Shown here piece after piece: positions 55,143 to 64,000 of a stretch of DNA of 64,000 nt. The notes beneath the pieces were generated by a model. That model was not told the origin of the DNA, made no database searches, and worked only from the letters and a program-made list of their open reading frames with translations. The position numbers were made by a program, and so were the translations under genes. This stretch comes from CADEDH01 sp965263455 (GTDB taxonomy: Bacteria; Actinomycetota; Acidimicrobiia; Acidimicrobiales; SZUA-35): assembly GCA_965263455.1 (NCBI GenBank), contig CBDHHN010000004.1, positions 1-64,000 on the forward strand. Direction: 5' to 3'. Within the stretch, counting starts at the first letter, position 1. Every line of letters starts with the position of its first letter.

Positions 55143-55749
55143 GCGTCGGGCGCCGGCGACCGGGCCCGGGCTCGGTCTCGCTCGCCAACTCGGCCAGGAA
55201 CCGCCGGGCGGCCGCCGCCGTGTGATGGCGCCACCGGTCGACGACGTCGGCCCCGGCCTCGGTGCCGGGGTCGACGTCGAGGCCGGTGGCGGGTTGGGCC
55301 GCGGGCCCGGCGGTGAGTTGGTCGAAGGTCTGCCGGAGGGCCGACTGCTGAGCCCGGACCAGGGGCCCGGCATCGCGCCGTCGTCGCTGGTTCAGGCGGA
55401 GCTTGACCAGGAACTCCAGCCGCAGGTCGCGGATGTGGACCACGGGCCGGTCGAGCCACCCCTCGACTGCGGTCCGCCCGGCCTCCGTGGGCCGGTGCAG
55501 GGTTCGCCGCGGTCCGGCGTCGCCCGGCTCGGTGTGGTGCCCCTCGGCCAACTCGGCGGTGACGAGACGGTCGAGCGCCCGGTACACGAGCGGCCGGTGG
55601 ACCGACATCACCCGCCCCAGGTCGGCTCCGGGGCGGAGTTCCTTGGCCAAGGCGAACCCGTGGGCCGGACGCTCGGCCAACAGGGCCAGCACCACCCACT
55701 CGGTGAGCGACAACTCCCGCTCCGGCGACGGCGGCTCCTCGACGGCCAC
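55135..55749 (-). CDS. PadR-family transcription regulator
   Basis: About 204 residues. The winged-helix N domain reads LSLTEWVVLALLAERPAHGFALAKELRP and VYRALDRLVTAELAEGHHTE, as in PadR; the C-terminal part with RLEFLVKLRL forms the dimerisation helix. GTG 55749 is favoured; a GTG at 55821 in frame adds 24 unconserved residues. A 23-bp palindrome lies between its start and modA, probably its operator. Confidence 0.83.
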   Translation of the reverse strand: MAVEEPPSPERELSLTEWVVLALLAERPAHGFALAKELRPGADLGRVMSVHRPLVYRALDRLVTAELAEGHHTEPGDAGPRRTLHRPTEAGRTAVEGWLDRPVVHIRDLRLEFLVKLRLNQRRRRDAGPLVRAQQSALRQTFDQLTAGPAAQPATGLDVDPGTEAGADVVDRWRHHTAAAARRFLAELASETEPGPGRRRPTLS

Positions 55750-55825
55750 GGGGCCCGAGCGTAGTGGCGTGGCCCGAACCGGGCCCACGTTGCCGTACCC
55801 CCGGGGCCCTTCTATCGTCACCGTT

Positions 55826-55848
55826 CCATGGTCTCAGTGAGACCATGG
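55826..55848. promoter_or_regulatory. Perfect 23-bp palindrome between PadR gene and modA
   Basis: CCATGGTCTCA-G-TGAGACCATGG, 11-bp arms with one central base. It lies in the divergent control region of the PadR regulator and the molybdate transporter operon, 71 bases before modA. It does not resemble the ModE box or the ATGT-N8-ACAT PadR consensus. Confidence 0.6.
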
Positions 55849-55918
55849 AGGTCGAGACACCGGACCCCGGACCCGTCCCCGGGCGTCCGTTGGGCGTCGA
55901 GAACGGAGCGCGACGACG

Positions 55919-56719
55919 GTGAGGGTGCGGTTGTGGGCACTGATGATCGTGCTGGCGCTGATGGTCGGGGCCTGTGCCGCCGCCGGCCGGTCCGGCGCCG
56001 GATCGGCCGCACCCTCGCCGGCCGACACCGCGTCGACCGAGACCGGGCCGGAGGGTCGACTCCTGGTGTTCGCCGCCGCCTCCCTGACCGACGCCTTCGG
56101 TGATCTGGCCGACGCCTTCACCACCGCCAACCCTGAGGCCGAGGTCGCCGTGAGCCCCGCCGGCAGCGCCGCCCTGAGGGAGCAGATCCTGGCCGGGGCC
56201 CCGGCCGATGTGTTCGCCGCCGCCGACCCCGGGATCATGGAGGAGGTCCGAGCGGCGGGCGAGACGACCGACGGACCCCGGGTCTTCGCCCGCAATCGAT
56301 TGACCATCGCGGTGCCGGTCGGCAACCCCGGCGCCGTGAAGGGGCCGGGCGACCTCGAACGACCGGACCTGCTCATCGGCCTGTGCGCCGTCGGGGTGCC
56401 GTGCGGCGATCTGGCCCGGGCCGCCCTCGCCGACCTCGGGGTCGAGGCGGTGCCCGACACCAACGAACCCGATGTCCGGGCCCTCCTCACCAGGATCGAG
56501 GCCGACGAGTTGGATGCCGGCATCGTCTACGCCACCGACGTGCTGGCCGCCGCCGGTCGGGTCGAGTCGGTGGACCTGGACGCGACGGTCGAGGCCTCCT
56601 ACCCGATCGCGGTTCTCCGGTCGGCCCCCAACCCGACGGCGGCCGCCGCCTTCGTCGACTTCGTGCTGTCGGCCGAGGGGCAGCGGATCCTGGCCGAGCA
56701 CGGCTTCCTCGCCCCATGA
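55919..56719 (+). CDS. modA: Molybdate ABC transporter substrate-binding lipoprotein ModA
   Basis: A 266-residue lipoprotein: signal peptide ending VGAC (lipidated C19), then LLVFAAASLTDAFGDLADAFT and SPAGSAALREQILAGAPADVFAAADP, which are the ModA oxyanion-binding segments, and DAGIVYATD near the C terminus. It captures molybdate or tungstate outside the membrane. GTG start at 55919. First gene of modABC; its stop overlaps the modB start (ATGA). Confidence 0.92.
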   Translation: MRVRLWALMIVLALMVGACAAAGRSGAGSAAPSPADTASTETGPEGRLLVFAAASLTDAFGDLADAFTTANPEAEVAVSPAGSAALREQILAGAPADVFAAADPGIMEEVRAAGETTDGPRVFARNRLTIAVPVGNPGAVKGPGDLERPDLLIGLCAVGVPCGDLARAALADLGVEAVPDTNEPDVRALLTRIEADELDAGIVYATDVLAAAGRVESVDLDATVEASYPIAVLRSAPNPTAAAAFVDFVLSAEGQRILAEHGFLAP

Positions 56720-57579
56720 CCGCCGACGAGCGCCCGTCGGACCCGGAAGAGGCCCGGAGCGTCGGGGCCGGGGCGCCCGCGCTCCGGCGCCGGACGCACC
56801 GGGGCCGAGCTCCGGGTCAGCTGGTGGCGGCGGCCGTGATCGGCCTGGCCCTGTTCGTGGTGCCCCTGGTTGCGCTGGCGGCCCGGACCCCGTGGACCCG
56901 GATGCCGGACCTGGTGGCGTCGCCGGTCGTGGTCGACGCACTGCGGTTGTCGTTGGTGACGTCGGTGGCGGCCACGGTGGCCTCAGTCGCGTTCGGCGTG
57001 CCGCTGGCGTGGTTGCTGGCCCGGGTCGAGTTCCCCGGCCGGTCGGTGGCCCGGGCCGTGGTCACCCTGCCCATGGTGCTGCCCCCGGTCGTCGGCGGCG
57101 CCGCCCTGCTGTTCACCTTCGGGCGCCGGGGGTTGGTGGGCGGGCCGGTCAACGAGGCCACCGGGTTCCTGCTTCCGTTCTCGGTGTGGGGGGTGATCGT
57201 GGCCAACACGTTCGTGGCCATGCCGTTCCTGGTCCTGAGCGTCGAGGGGGCCCTGGCCGGCCTCGACCGGCGAGTCGAGCAGGCGGCCGCGACGCTGGGG
57301 GCCAGCCCCCTGACCGTGTTCCGGCGGGTCACCCTGCCCTTGATCGCCCCCTCGCTCCGGGCCGGGGCCGTACTGACCTGGGCCCGGGCCCTGGGCGAGT
57401 TCGGGGCCACGGTGACCTTCGCCGGAAATCTACAGGGACGGACCCAGACCCTGCCGTTGGCCGTGTTCGTGGCCCTGGAATCGGACAGGGAGGCGGCGGT
57501 GGCCATCAGCCTCGTGCTGGTCGCCGTGTCGTTGACCGTACTGATCACCCTCCGGCGCCACTGGTGGCCCCAGCCATGA
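56716..57579 (+). CDS. modB: Molybdate ABC transporter permease ModB
   Basis: A 287-residue inner-membrane permease with six predicted helices and the cytoplasmic EAA-like loop RVEQAAATLGASPLTVFRRVTLPLIAPSLRAG. FGVPLAWLLARVEFPGRS and PMVLPPVVGGAALL are typical of ModB. The N-terminal ~35 residues are charged. Start and stop overlap its neighbours (ATGA both times), so the three genes are translated as a coupled set. Confidence 0.92.
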   Translation: MTADERPSDPEEARSVGAGAPALRRRTHRGRAPGQLVAAAVIGLALFVVPLVALAARTPWTRMPDLVASPVVVDALRLSLVTSVAATVASVAFGVPLAWLLARVEFPGRSVARAVVTLPMVLPPVVGGAALLFTFGRRGLVGGPVNEATGFLLPFSVWGVIVANTFVAMPFLVLSVEGALAGLDRRVEQAAATLGASPLTVFRRVTLPLIAPSLRAGAVLTWARALGEFGATVTFAGNLQGRTQTLPLAVFVALESDREAAVAISLVLVAVSLTVLITLRRHWWPQP

Positions 57580-58688
57580 CGAACCGCGACCTCCGGGCCC
57601 GGTTCACTGTGACCCGACCGACCCGACCGGCGCGGCCACGCGAGTACGGGCAGGAGCGGGACGAACCGTTCACGGTGTCGGTCGACCTCCAGGTCCCGGC
57701 CGGCACCACCGCCGCCCTGTTGGGGCCCAACGGGTCGGGCAAGTCGACCGTGGTCGACGCCCTGGCCGGACTGCTCCCGATCTCGGCCGGCCGCATCGCC
57801 CTCGGGGCCACGGTCCTGGACGACGCCGAGGCCGGAGTCCTGGTCCCCCCGGAGGACCGCCGGGTCGGTGTCGTGTTCCAGCAGTATCTGCTGTTCGACC
57901 ATCTCGACGTGCTCGACAACGTGGCGTTCGGCCCCACGGTCACGGGTCGGACCCGCTCCGAGGGCCGGACCCTGGCCCGAGGCTGGCTGGAACTGCTCGA
58001 CCTGGCCCCGTTGGCCGACCGCCGACCCCGGGAGCTCTCGGGGGGCCAGGCCCAGCGGGTGGCACTGGCCCGGGCTCTGGCCACCGAGCCCGACCTGCTC
58101 CTGCTCGACGAGCCGCTGGCCGCCCTCGACGTGGCGACCCGGAGCCGCCTCCGCCGCACGTTGGCCGACCACCTCGACCGGTACCCGGGGCCCCGGTTGC
58201 TCATCACCCACGACCCGACCGACGCCTACCTCCTCGCCGACCAGGTCCACATCCTGGAGGATGGACGGCTGACCCAGTCGGGCACCCCGGACGAGATCCG
58301 CCGCCGTCCGGCCACCCCCTACGTGGCCGCGCTCGCCGGTCGCAACCTGCTGACCGGCCGGGCCGACGGTGGCCGGATCGCCCTCGACGAGCATCGACAC
58401 GAACTGCAGGGGGCCGACACCGTCATCTCGGGTCCGGTGCTGGTCACCATCTCCCCCTCGGCCGTCGCCCTCCACCCCCACCGACCGGAGGGCAGCCCCC
58501 GCAACACCTGGGCCACGACGGTGGAGGCGGTGGAGCCCCTGGGCGACATCGTGCGAGTCACCCTGGGCGGACCGGTCCCACTCGTGGCCGACGTGACCCC
58601 GGCCGCAGCGGTGGCGCTGACCCTGGCCCCGGGCCGGTCGGTGTGGGCCTCGCTGAAGGCGACCGAGATCCGGCTCGATCCGGCCTGA
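57576..58688 (+). CDS. modC: Molybdate ABC transporter ATP-binding protein ModC
   Basis: A 370-residue ATPase: Walker A GPNGSGKST, Q loop VVFQQYLLFDHL, signature LSGGQAQRVALARAL, Walker B LLLLDEPLAALD and H loop LITHDPTDA. A C-terminal TOBE/MopB-like domain (RNTWATTVEAVEPLGDIVRVTL) follows, as in ModC. It powers uptake through ModB. Confidence 0.92.
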   Translation: MTNRDLRARFTVTRPTRPARPREYGQERDEPFTVSVDLQVPAGTTAALLGPNGSGKSTVVDALAGLLPISAGRIALGATVLDDAEAGVLVPPEDRRVGVVFQQYLLFDHLDVLDNVAFGPTVTGRTRSEGRTLARGWLELLDLAPLADRRPRELSGGQAQRVALARALATEPDLLLLDEPLAALDVATRSRLRRTLADHLDRYPGPRLLITHDPTDAYLLADQVHILEDGRLTQSGTPDEIRRRPATPYVAALAGRNLLTGRADGGRIALDEHRHELQGADTVISGPVLVTISPSAVALHPHRPEGSPRNTWATTVEAVEPLGDIVRVTLGGPVPLVADVTPAAAVALTLAPGRSVWASLKATEIRLDPA

Positions 58689-58803
58689 TGTCACATGCCG
58701 GCCGACCGCGAGGTCGGTCTCGGCACACTGGGCCGATGTCGCCGACCCCAAGCTCCCTCCTTCGTGTCGACCCGGTCTTCCCGGCCCTGACGGCGGGACC
58801 CCG

Positions 58804-59535
58804 ATGACGGTCCATCTGGTGGGTGCGGGGCCGGGCGATCCCGGGCTGCTGACGGTGCGGGGGGCGGAACTGCTCCGCTCGGCGGAGGTCCTGGTCCACG
58901 ACCGGTTGGTCAACCCCGAGTTGCTCGACCTGGTGCCCGAGGACTGCGAACGGATCAGCGCAGCCAAGGAACCTCGCCGTCCCACGATGACCCAGGACGA
59001 GATCAACGCCCTCCTGGTCGACCGGGGGCGAAAAGGCCTGCGGGTGGTCCGGCTCAAGGGTGGCGACCCGTTCGTGTTCGCCCGCGGTGGCGAGGAGGCC
59101 CGGGCCCTGGCCGACGCCGGGGTGCGGTTCGAGGTGGTGCCCGGCATCACGTCGGCCATCGCCGCCCCGGCCTACGCCGGCATCCCGGTGACGCTCCGCC
59201 ACCGGGCCCTGTCGCTCCACATCGTGACCGGTCACCAGGATCCCCTGACCGGCGAGTCGGTCGACTGGGCCGGCCTGGCCCGCCTGGGTGGGACCATCGT
59301 GGTGCTGATGGGGGCGGCCAAGGCGGGACTCATCGCCGACGCCCTGCGCCGGGGCGGCCTGGCCCCCGAGACCCCGACGGCCGCCGTCGTATGGGGCACC
59401 TACCCCCAGCAGACGGTGTGGCGGGGCCCGCTCGCCGACCTGGGGGCGGAACCGGTTCCCTCCCCCGCCGCGCTCGTCATCGGCACCGTGGCCGGCGTCG
59501 ATCTCGGCTGGTTCGACCCCGGCCTGGCGGCCTGA
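58804..59535 (+). CDS. cobA: Uroporphyrinogen-III C-methyltransferase (SUMT)
   Basis: A 243-residue SAM-dependent enzyme that methylates uroporphyrinogen III twice to give precorrin-2, the branch point to siroheme and cobalamin. It carries VHLVGAGPGDPGLLTVRGAELLRSAEVLVHDRLV, RVVRLKGGDPFVFARGGEEA and VVPGITSAIAAPAYAGIPVTLR. The length matches stand-alone CobA, not fused CysG. Siroheme is used by nitrite and sulfite reductases, so proximity to modABC may reflect nitrate assimilation. Confidence 0.93.
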   Translation: MTVHLVGAGPGDPGLLTVRGAELLRSAEVLVHDRLVNPELLDLVPEDCERISAAKEPRRPTMTQDEINALLVDRGRKGLRVVRLKGGDPFVFARGGEEARALADAGVRFEVVPGITSAIAAPAYAGIPVTLRHRALSLHIVTGHQDPLTGESVDWAGLARLGGTIVVLMGAAKAGLIADALRRGGLAPETPTAAVVWGTYPQQTVWRGPLADLGAEPVPSPAALVIGTVAGVDLGWFDPGLAA

Positions 59536-59548
59536 CCGGCGTCCGTGG

Positions 59549-59923
59549 TCAGGGGATGAGGGCCGAGAGCAGGTCGTAGGTCGAGAGGATCCCGATCGGC
59601 TCGGTCCCCTCGGTCACCAGCAGATGGTGCAGGTACTCGGCCCGCATCAAGGCCGCCGCCTCGGCCACCGAGGCGTCGACCCCGATGGTGACCGGCGGTA
59701 TCCGCACCGCGTCGCCCAGGCAGTCGGTGGGCAGCCGGTGTTCGCAGTCGGCCAGGGTCAGCACGCCCACCGCCCGATCGGCGTCGAGCACGGGGACGGC
59801 GTGGAAACCGGACCCGCCGAGCAGTTCCCGGGCCGAGGCGACCGTGTCGTCGGCCGACAGGGTCACGAGGTCGCCGGTCATGAGGTCGCCGACGGTGAGG
59901 GTGTCGTTTCCGGTCGTGGTCAT
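59549..59923 (-). CDS. CBS-domain pair protein
   Basis: A 124-residue protein made of two CBS domains (VGDLMTGDLVTLSADDTVASARELL; IPPVTIGVDASVAEAAALMRAEYLHHLLV ... GILSTYDLLSAL). CBS pairs bind adenosine nucleotides and regulate partner proteins. ATG 59923 follows AAAGGTG. It converges with the cobA gene. Confidence 0.86.
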   Translation of the reverse strand: MTTTGNDTLTVGDLMTGDLVTLSADDTVASARELLGGSGFHAVPVLDADRAVGVLTLADCEHRLPTDCLGDAVRIPPVTIGVDASVAEAAALMRAEYLHHLLVTEGTEPIGILSTYDLLSALIP

Positions 59924-60098
59924 GATCACCTTTCGTCAGGGCCCTGGACACGGGCCCGTTGCCGATGGGGCCGGGCGGCGGCCACCGGGCTCAGCATGGG
60001 GCGAAGGCTCGGTGCCGGGTAGGGACCTTCGTCACGGCGCGGATCGTGCCGCCGGGACCGCCCTAGGGTGACCCCATGCCGACCCCCCGACGGCTCCC

Positions 60099-61418
60099 GT
60101 GAGCCCGCCGTTCCCGCCGTCGCCAGCCACCCCCGATGACGTGGCCGAGGCGCTGGTCACGGGTCTCGAACCCGGCGCCCACCTGGTGGTCCCGATCGCC
60201 AACGGCGAGCCGGTGGCCCTGCTCGACGCCCTGGAGGCCCGGGCCGACCGGCTCCGCCAGGTGCGGGTCCACCAGATGCACGCCCTGCGGGACCGCCCCT
60301 ACCTGCACGGCGCCCACCGGGGTCGCCTGGAGCACGTCTCGTGGTTCCTGTCGCCGGTGACCCGGCCGGCGTTCTGGGCCGGCGGCTGCGAGTTCGCCCC
60401 CGCCAACTTCAGCGAGGTACCCCGGTTCCTGCTGGCCAAGCGGCCGGCCGCGGTGCTGGCCGCCGCCAGTCCCCCCGATCGCCTCGGTTACTTCAGCCTC
60501 GGCGTCAACGCCGACTACACCGCGGCCCTGATCGGGCGGGTGCCGTTCGTGCTCGAGGTCAACCCCGAGATGCCCCGTACCCACGGCACCAACCGGCTCC
60601 ACGTCAGCGAGGTCGCGGCCTGGTGCGAGGCCCGGACCGAACTGGTCGAGATCCCCGACCCGACCGACATCCGGACCGAGGATCGGGCCATCGCCGAACT
60701 GGTGGCCGACCGCATCCCCGACGGCGCCACCATCCAGCTCGGCATCGGTGGCATCCCGACCGAGGTGGCCCGGCTCCTGGCCGATCACCGCCACCTCGGC
60801 GTCCACACCGAGTTGTTGTCGAACCCGGTGGTCGACCTGGTCGAGGCGGGCGCCGTGACCGGGCTGCGCAAACGCCACGATCGAGGTCGCATCGTCACCA
60901 CCTTCGCCCTCGGATCGCGCCGGCTCTACGACTTCTGCCACAACAACGACGTCGTCCGGTTCCTGGCCGTCGACGAGGTCAACGACCCGAGACGCATCGG
61001 CCAGGAGCCGAACTTCATCTCCATCAACGCCACCCTCGAGGTCGACCTGTACGGCCAGTGCGCCTCGGAGACGGTCGGTTCGACCTACTGGTCGGGCAGC
61101 GGCGGCCAGGCCGACTTCGCCCGCGGAGCCCAGTACGCCGAGGGCGGCGACGCCTTCGTCGTGCTCCGCTCGACGACCGGGGGCGGCGGGATCAGTCGGA
61201 TCACGTCGACCCTGAAGCCGGGAGCCGTGGTCACCACGATGAAGAACACGGTCGACAACGTCGTCACCGAGCACGGGGTGGCCGAACTGCGGGGGCGGAC
61301 CCTGTCCGAGCGGGCCCGGGCCCTGATCGCCATCGCCGCCCCCCAACATCGGGACTGGCTGGAGCGGGAGGCGCGCGACATGGGCCTCCTGGGCCGCCAC
61401 GCCGATCCCCCGGGCTGA
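60099..61418 (+). CDS. Acetyl-CoA hydrolase/4-hydroxybutyrate CoA-transferase family protein
   Basis: A 439-residue class I CoA-transferase homologue: DGATIQLGIGGIPTEVARLLADHRHLGVHTE, the catalytic Glu region DLYGQCASETVG, and GSGGQADFARGA ... TTGGGGISRI. Family members hydrolyse acetyl-CoA or transfer CoA to 4-hydroxybutyrate, succinate or propionate. A GTG at 60099 is the start. It lies 52 bases before the dehydrogenase gene and may form an operon with it. Confidence 0.9.
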   Translation: MSPPFPPSPATPDDVAEALVTGLEPGAHLVVPIANGEPVALLDALEARADRLRQVRVHQMHALRDRPYLHGAHRGRLEHVSWFLSPVTRPAFWAGGCEFAPANFSEVPRFLLAKRPAAVLAAASPPDRLGYFSLGVNADYTAALIGRVPFVLEVNPEMPRTHGTNRLHVSEVAAWCEARTELVEIPDPTDIRTEDRAIAELVADRIPDGATIQLGIGGIPTEVARLLADHRHLGVHTELLSNPVVDLVEAGAVTGLRKRHDRGRIVTTFALGSRRLYDFCHNNDVVRFLAVDEVNDPRRIGQEPNFISINATLEVDLYGQCASETVGSTYWSGSGGQADFARGAQYAEGGDAFVVLRSTTGGGGISRITSTLKPGAVVTTMKNTVDNVVTEHGVAELRGRTLSERARALIAIAAPQHRDWLEREARDMGLLGRHADPPG

Positions 61419-61470
61419 ACCGTCCCTCCGTGTCGTCGTCCATCACCAACCGATCCCCCGAGGAGCAGCC

Positions 61471-62469
61471 GTGTCCGCCGTCGTCGGCATCTTCAGCACC
61501 AAGCCCCATGACCGGCAGTTCCTGACCGAGGCCAACGCCGGCCACGGCCATGAGCTCCGCTTCTTCGAGACCCGTCTCGACCCCGACACCGCGGTCGTGG
61601 CCGAAGGCTGCGACGTGGTCTGCCCCTTCGTCAACGACGACGTCGGCGCCGCCACCCTGGACGTGCTCCACCGGGGCGGGGTACGGGGCCTGGCCCTCCG
61701 CTCGGCGGGATTCAACCACGTCGACCTGGCGGCGGCCGAACGCCTCGGCATCGTGGTCACCCGGGTTCCCGACTACTCACCCCACGCCGTGGCCGAGCAC
61801 TGCGTCGGCTTGATCCTGTCCCTCAACCGGCGGATCCACCGGGCCCACAATCGGGTGCGGGAGTCGAACTTCACCCTGACCGGCCTCCTCGGCTTCGACC
61901 TCCACGGCAAGACGGTGGGCGTCATCGGCACCGGGAAGATCGGGGCCCGGTTCTGTCGGATCATGGCCGGGTTCGGGGTGCGCCTGCTGGCCGCCGACCC
62001 CTTCCCCGACGAGGACTGTGTGGCCCTGGGGGTCGACTACCGACCCGTGGACGAGGTGCTGGCCGAGGCCGACATCGTGTCGCTCCACTGCCCGCTGACA
62101 CCGGAGACCCACCACCTGATCGACGGTCCCCGGCTGGGGTTGATGCGGGACGGAGCCATGCTGATCAACACCAGCCGCGGTGCCCTGGTCGACACCCGAG
62201 CCGTGATCGACGCCCTCAAGTCGGGGCGGCTCGGCCACCTCGGTCTCGACGTCTACGAGGAGGAGGCCGGCCTGTTCTTCGAGGACCTGTCGGACCAGGT
62301 CGTCCAGGACGACGAGTTCACCCGGCTGCTGACCTTTCCCAACGTGCTCATCACCAGCCATCAGGGGTTCTTCACCGTGGAGGCCCTACGGGCCATCGCC
62401 GAGACCACGGTGGCCAACGTCGAGGCCCTGATGTCCGGACAACGGCCGGCGGCCACCACCGTCACCTGA
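61471..62469 (+). CDS. D-isomer 2-hydroxyacid dehydrogenase (D-lactate dehydrogenase-like)
   Basis: A 332-residue NAD-dependent dehydrogenase. FSTKPHDRQFL and RSAGFNHVDLAAAERLGIVVTRVPDYSPHAVAEHCVGLIL lead into the Rossmann loop GVIGTGKIGARF; catalytic residues lie in NTSRGALVDT (Arg), the DVYEEEAGLFFEDLS segment (Glu) and ITSHQGFFT (His). The YEEEAGLFF stretch is typical of LdhA-type D-lactate dehydrogenases. GTG start at 61471. Confidence 0.92.
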   Translation: MSAVVGIFSTKPHDRQFLTEANAGHGHELRFFETRLDPDTAVVAEGCDVVCPFVNDDVGAATLDVLHRGGVRGLALRSAGFNHVDLAAAERLGIVVTRVPDYSPHAVAEHCVGLILSLNRRIHRAHNRVRESNFTLTGLLGFDLHGKTVGVIGTGKIGARFCRIMAGFGVRLLAADPFPDEDCVALGVDYRPVDEVLAEADIVSLHCPLTPETHHLIDGPRLGLMRDGAMLINTSRGALVDTRAVIDALKSGRLGHLGLDVYEEEAGLFFEDLSDQVVQDDEFTRLLTFPNVLITSHQGFFTVEALRAIAETTVANVEALMSGQRPAATTVT

Positions 62470-62617
62470 GGGGCAGGGGGCCCGGTGTGGGCTTCGGTCC
62501 GGACAAGGCGAAGTATTGCTCATCGTGTCTGGCCCGGACCTCCCGGGTATGGTTTCCCGGTCGACATACAAATCTGTCCAATCTTCGCTCTTCGTGGCTT
62601 TTCAGGTGGCCCGCCCC

Positions 62618-64000
62618 ATGATCGCCTCCCCCAGACTGGCCGCAGTCCGAAACGGTGTTCTCCAACTGCCGGCATGGGCGCTGTTGGCCCAGGGCTTCCT
62701 GGCCATCGGCTGGCTGCGGGCCGCGGTGGCCCACGGCGTCAGCCGCTCGTGGTGGAACGGCGAGGAGGTGGCGGCGTTCGCCGTTGACGACGAACTCCAC
62801 CCGGTGGCCTACGTCGATTTCATGCTGGAGGATCTCGTGGTCCCCACCTCCAACGTGGTGGCGGCGCTGGTCATCGTGCTTCAGCTCTCGGTGGCCTTGC
62901 TGCTGGCCCTCAATCTCCGCCCGCTCCTCGGGTTGGCCGTCGGTTCGGCTCTGAACGTGGCCTTCATCCTGTCGGGGGCGGTCAATCCCTCGATTTTCTA
63001 CCTGGCCCTGGCCGGGGTCCTGGTCGTGTGGCGGCTCGAGATCGGGCTGTCGACCACCGCCGTCCGGCGCCTGGCCATGGCCCTCACGTTCGGGGCCATC
63101 GCCGTGATGGCGACCCTGTCGCCCGAGGTCACCACCCTCGACCCGGCCTACGTGATCGACGACCCGGCGGTCACCCTCCTGTTTCTGTACCTGCTGTTCC
63201 TGGCCACCGTGTGGGCCGTCGTGGGCCGCCGTGAGCTCATCCTGGAGCGGCCGGCCCCGGCTCCCGAGGCGACGACCGGCGAGGCACCGTCCGGAACCGA
63301 CCGCCCCGAGGAGAGCACTCGTTCGCTGCCGGCCCTCGCCCCCGTCTCGAGCGGTGCGGCATCACCCGTGTCGGCCGCGGCCGGAAGCACCGACGGGCCG
63401 GAGACCGACGTCCCGGCGACCGACGTGCTGGGACCGAGGTGCCGGAGACCGACGCGCCGGAGACCGACGCGCCGGAGACCGACGGGATCGACGGCGAGAC
63501 CGCAGTCCGTCCTCCCGAGCGGGTCGCCGCCAACGGGTCGGCGCCGACGACTGACGAACCGGTCGATGACGAGGCGCCTGCGGCTGACGAGGTGGTCGAC
63601 GATGGGGGCGGTGATCGGCTCTCCGTCAACGACGTGCTGGCCGAGGTGAAACGCCGAACCGGGCAACCGCTGGGGACGGTGGCCCACGCCAAGCTCGCCC
63701 GTTCCCTCGGAGTCCGTCCGCCGGCCGGCGAGCCCGACGCCACCGTCGACGCCCGCTACGCCGTCCACGATCCCGCGACCCGGCGCTTCTACTACCGCCG
63801 GGCCTGGATCGACCGCCTGACCGGCGAGCTGACCGACGAGCCGACCGGACCGGACCCGGGCACGACGATGCGATGCCGATGTCGGATGTCGATGCCGATG
63901 TCGACGTCGATGCCGGTGTCGATGTCGATGTCGATGCGGCCACGGAACCGGTCGCCGACGAACCGAGCCCGGTACGCGACCTGGTCGGGCCCAGCGGACT
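62618..64000 (+). CDS. DoxD-like (TQO small subunit/DoxX) membrane protein, apparently frameshifted, runs off window
   Basis: The N-terminal ~200 residues form a DoxX/DoxD-like bundle: LLAQGFLAIGWLRAAVAH, SVALLLALNLRPLLGLAVGSALNVAFILSG and LFLYLLFLATVWAVVGRREL. A long Pro/Thr/Asp/Glu-rich cytoplasmic tail follows. The acidic pattern leaves the first frame near 63432 (one base appears missing in a GGG run), continues in another frame (TEVPETDAPETDAPETD ... RLSVNDVLAEVKRRTGQPLGTVAHAKLARSLGV ... RFYYRRAWIDRLTGEL), and leaves it again near 63865, continuing as alternating Asp/Val to the window end. Both shifts fit single-base deletions. In the first frame alone a stop would occur at 63649. The gene is incomplete at the right edge. 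ATG 62618 is used; upstream in-frame starts exist. Confidence 0.7.
63439..63486 (+). repeat. Short tandem repeat encoding PETD units
   Basis: GTGCCGGAGACCGAC followed by two GCGCCGGAGACCGAC units give three (V/A)PETD repeats, directly after the first apparent frameshift in the DoxD-like gene. Confidence 0.7.

Overview
The window is high-G+C DNA with an actinobacterial gene style: GTG and TTG starts, ATGA-coupled operons, an F420-type luciferase-like oxidoreductase, a form II CoxL-like molybdenum hydroxylase, a conservon signalling operon, and acyl-CoA and CoA-transferase enzymes. The mixture best fits Actinomycetota, possibly an Acidimicrobiia-type genome recovered from a metagenome; this assignment is inferred from gene content only. 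The first ~900 bases do not fit. They encode a metal-binding ABC substrate protein of alphaproteobacterial (Rhodobacter-like) style that is cut off in mid-gene and joined in frame to the tail of an actinobacterial gene, which looks like a chimeric assembly join.

Layout. 0.9-3.05 kb: end of a conservon (kinase tail, roadblock, DUF742, GTPase). 3.06-5.4 kb: arsJ plus its partner GAPDH, an arsenate detoxification pair. 5.5-17.6 kb: an LtrA protein fused to a UBP zinc finger, a lipoprotein, a MmcQ-like protein, a TauD-type dioxygenase, an acyl-CoA ligase, an ornithine cyclodeaminase-like enzyme, a poly-Ser secreted protein, a PAS/GAF histidine kinase and a secreted subtilase ending in pentapeptide repeats. 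17.7-21.1 kb: PHB depolymerase-like esterase, DUF1697, SRPBCC, and a divergent CGNR/RidA pair.

21.3-28.4 kb is an accessory island bounded by a perfect 69-bp direct repeat whose right copy runs into the 3' end of a tRNA-Val gene. It carries a three-gene operon (DUF5343, a TIGR02391/HEPN-like protein with an RNPRSH motif, and a ~1,230-residue STAND/Avs-like P-loop ATPase) that looks like an anti-phage system, a double-HTH recombinase-type remnant, and an intact IS3-family element.

28.6-48.8 kb is core-like: IMPase, SDR, AraC/GyrI regulator, HrpA helicase, methyltransferase, aminotransferase, aldo/keto reductase, P450, a peroxiredoxin whose peroxidatic cysteine is an in-frame TGA (a probable selenoprotein), amidohydrolase, chemoreceptor, acyl-CoA dehydrogenase, and an ECF sigma factor overlapping a membrane Ser/Thr kinase. 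48.8-64 kb: a structured gene-free stretch, CoA-transferase III, an M20 hydrolase, CoxL-like hydroxylase, LLM oxidoreductase, PadR regulator with a 23-bp palindrome facing modABC, uroporphyrinogen methyltransferase, CBS protein, a second CoA-transferase, a D-lactate dehydrogenase-like enzyme and a DoxD-like membrane protein whose acidic tail shifts frame twice before the window ends.

Molybdate uptake (modABC) close to a molybdopterin hydroxylase is a plausible functional link. The selenoprotein peroxiredoxin and the island operon are the two most notable items.
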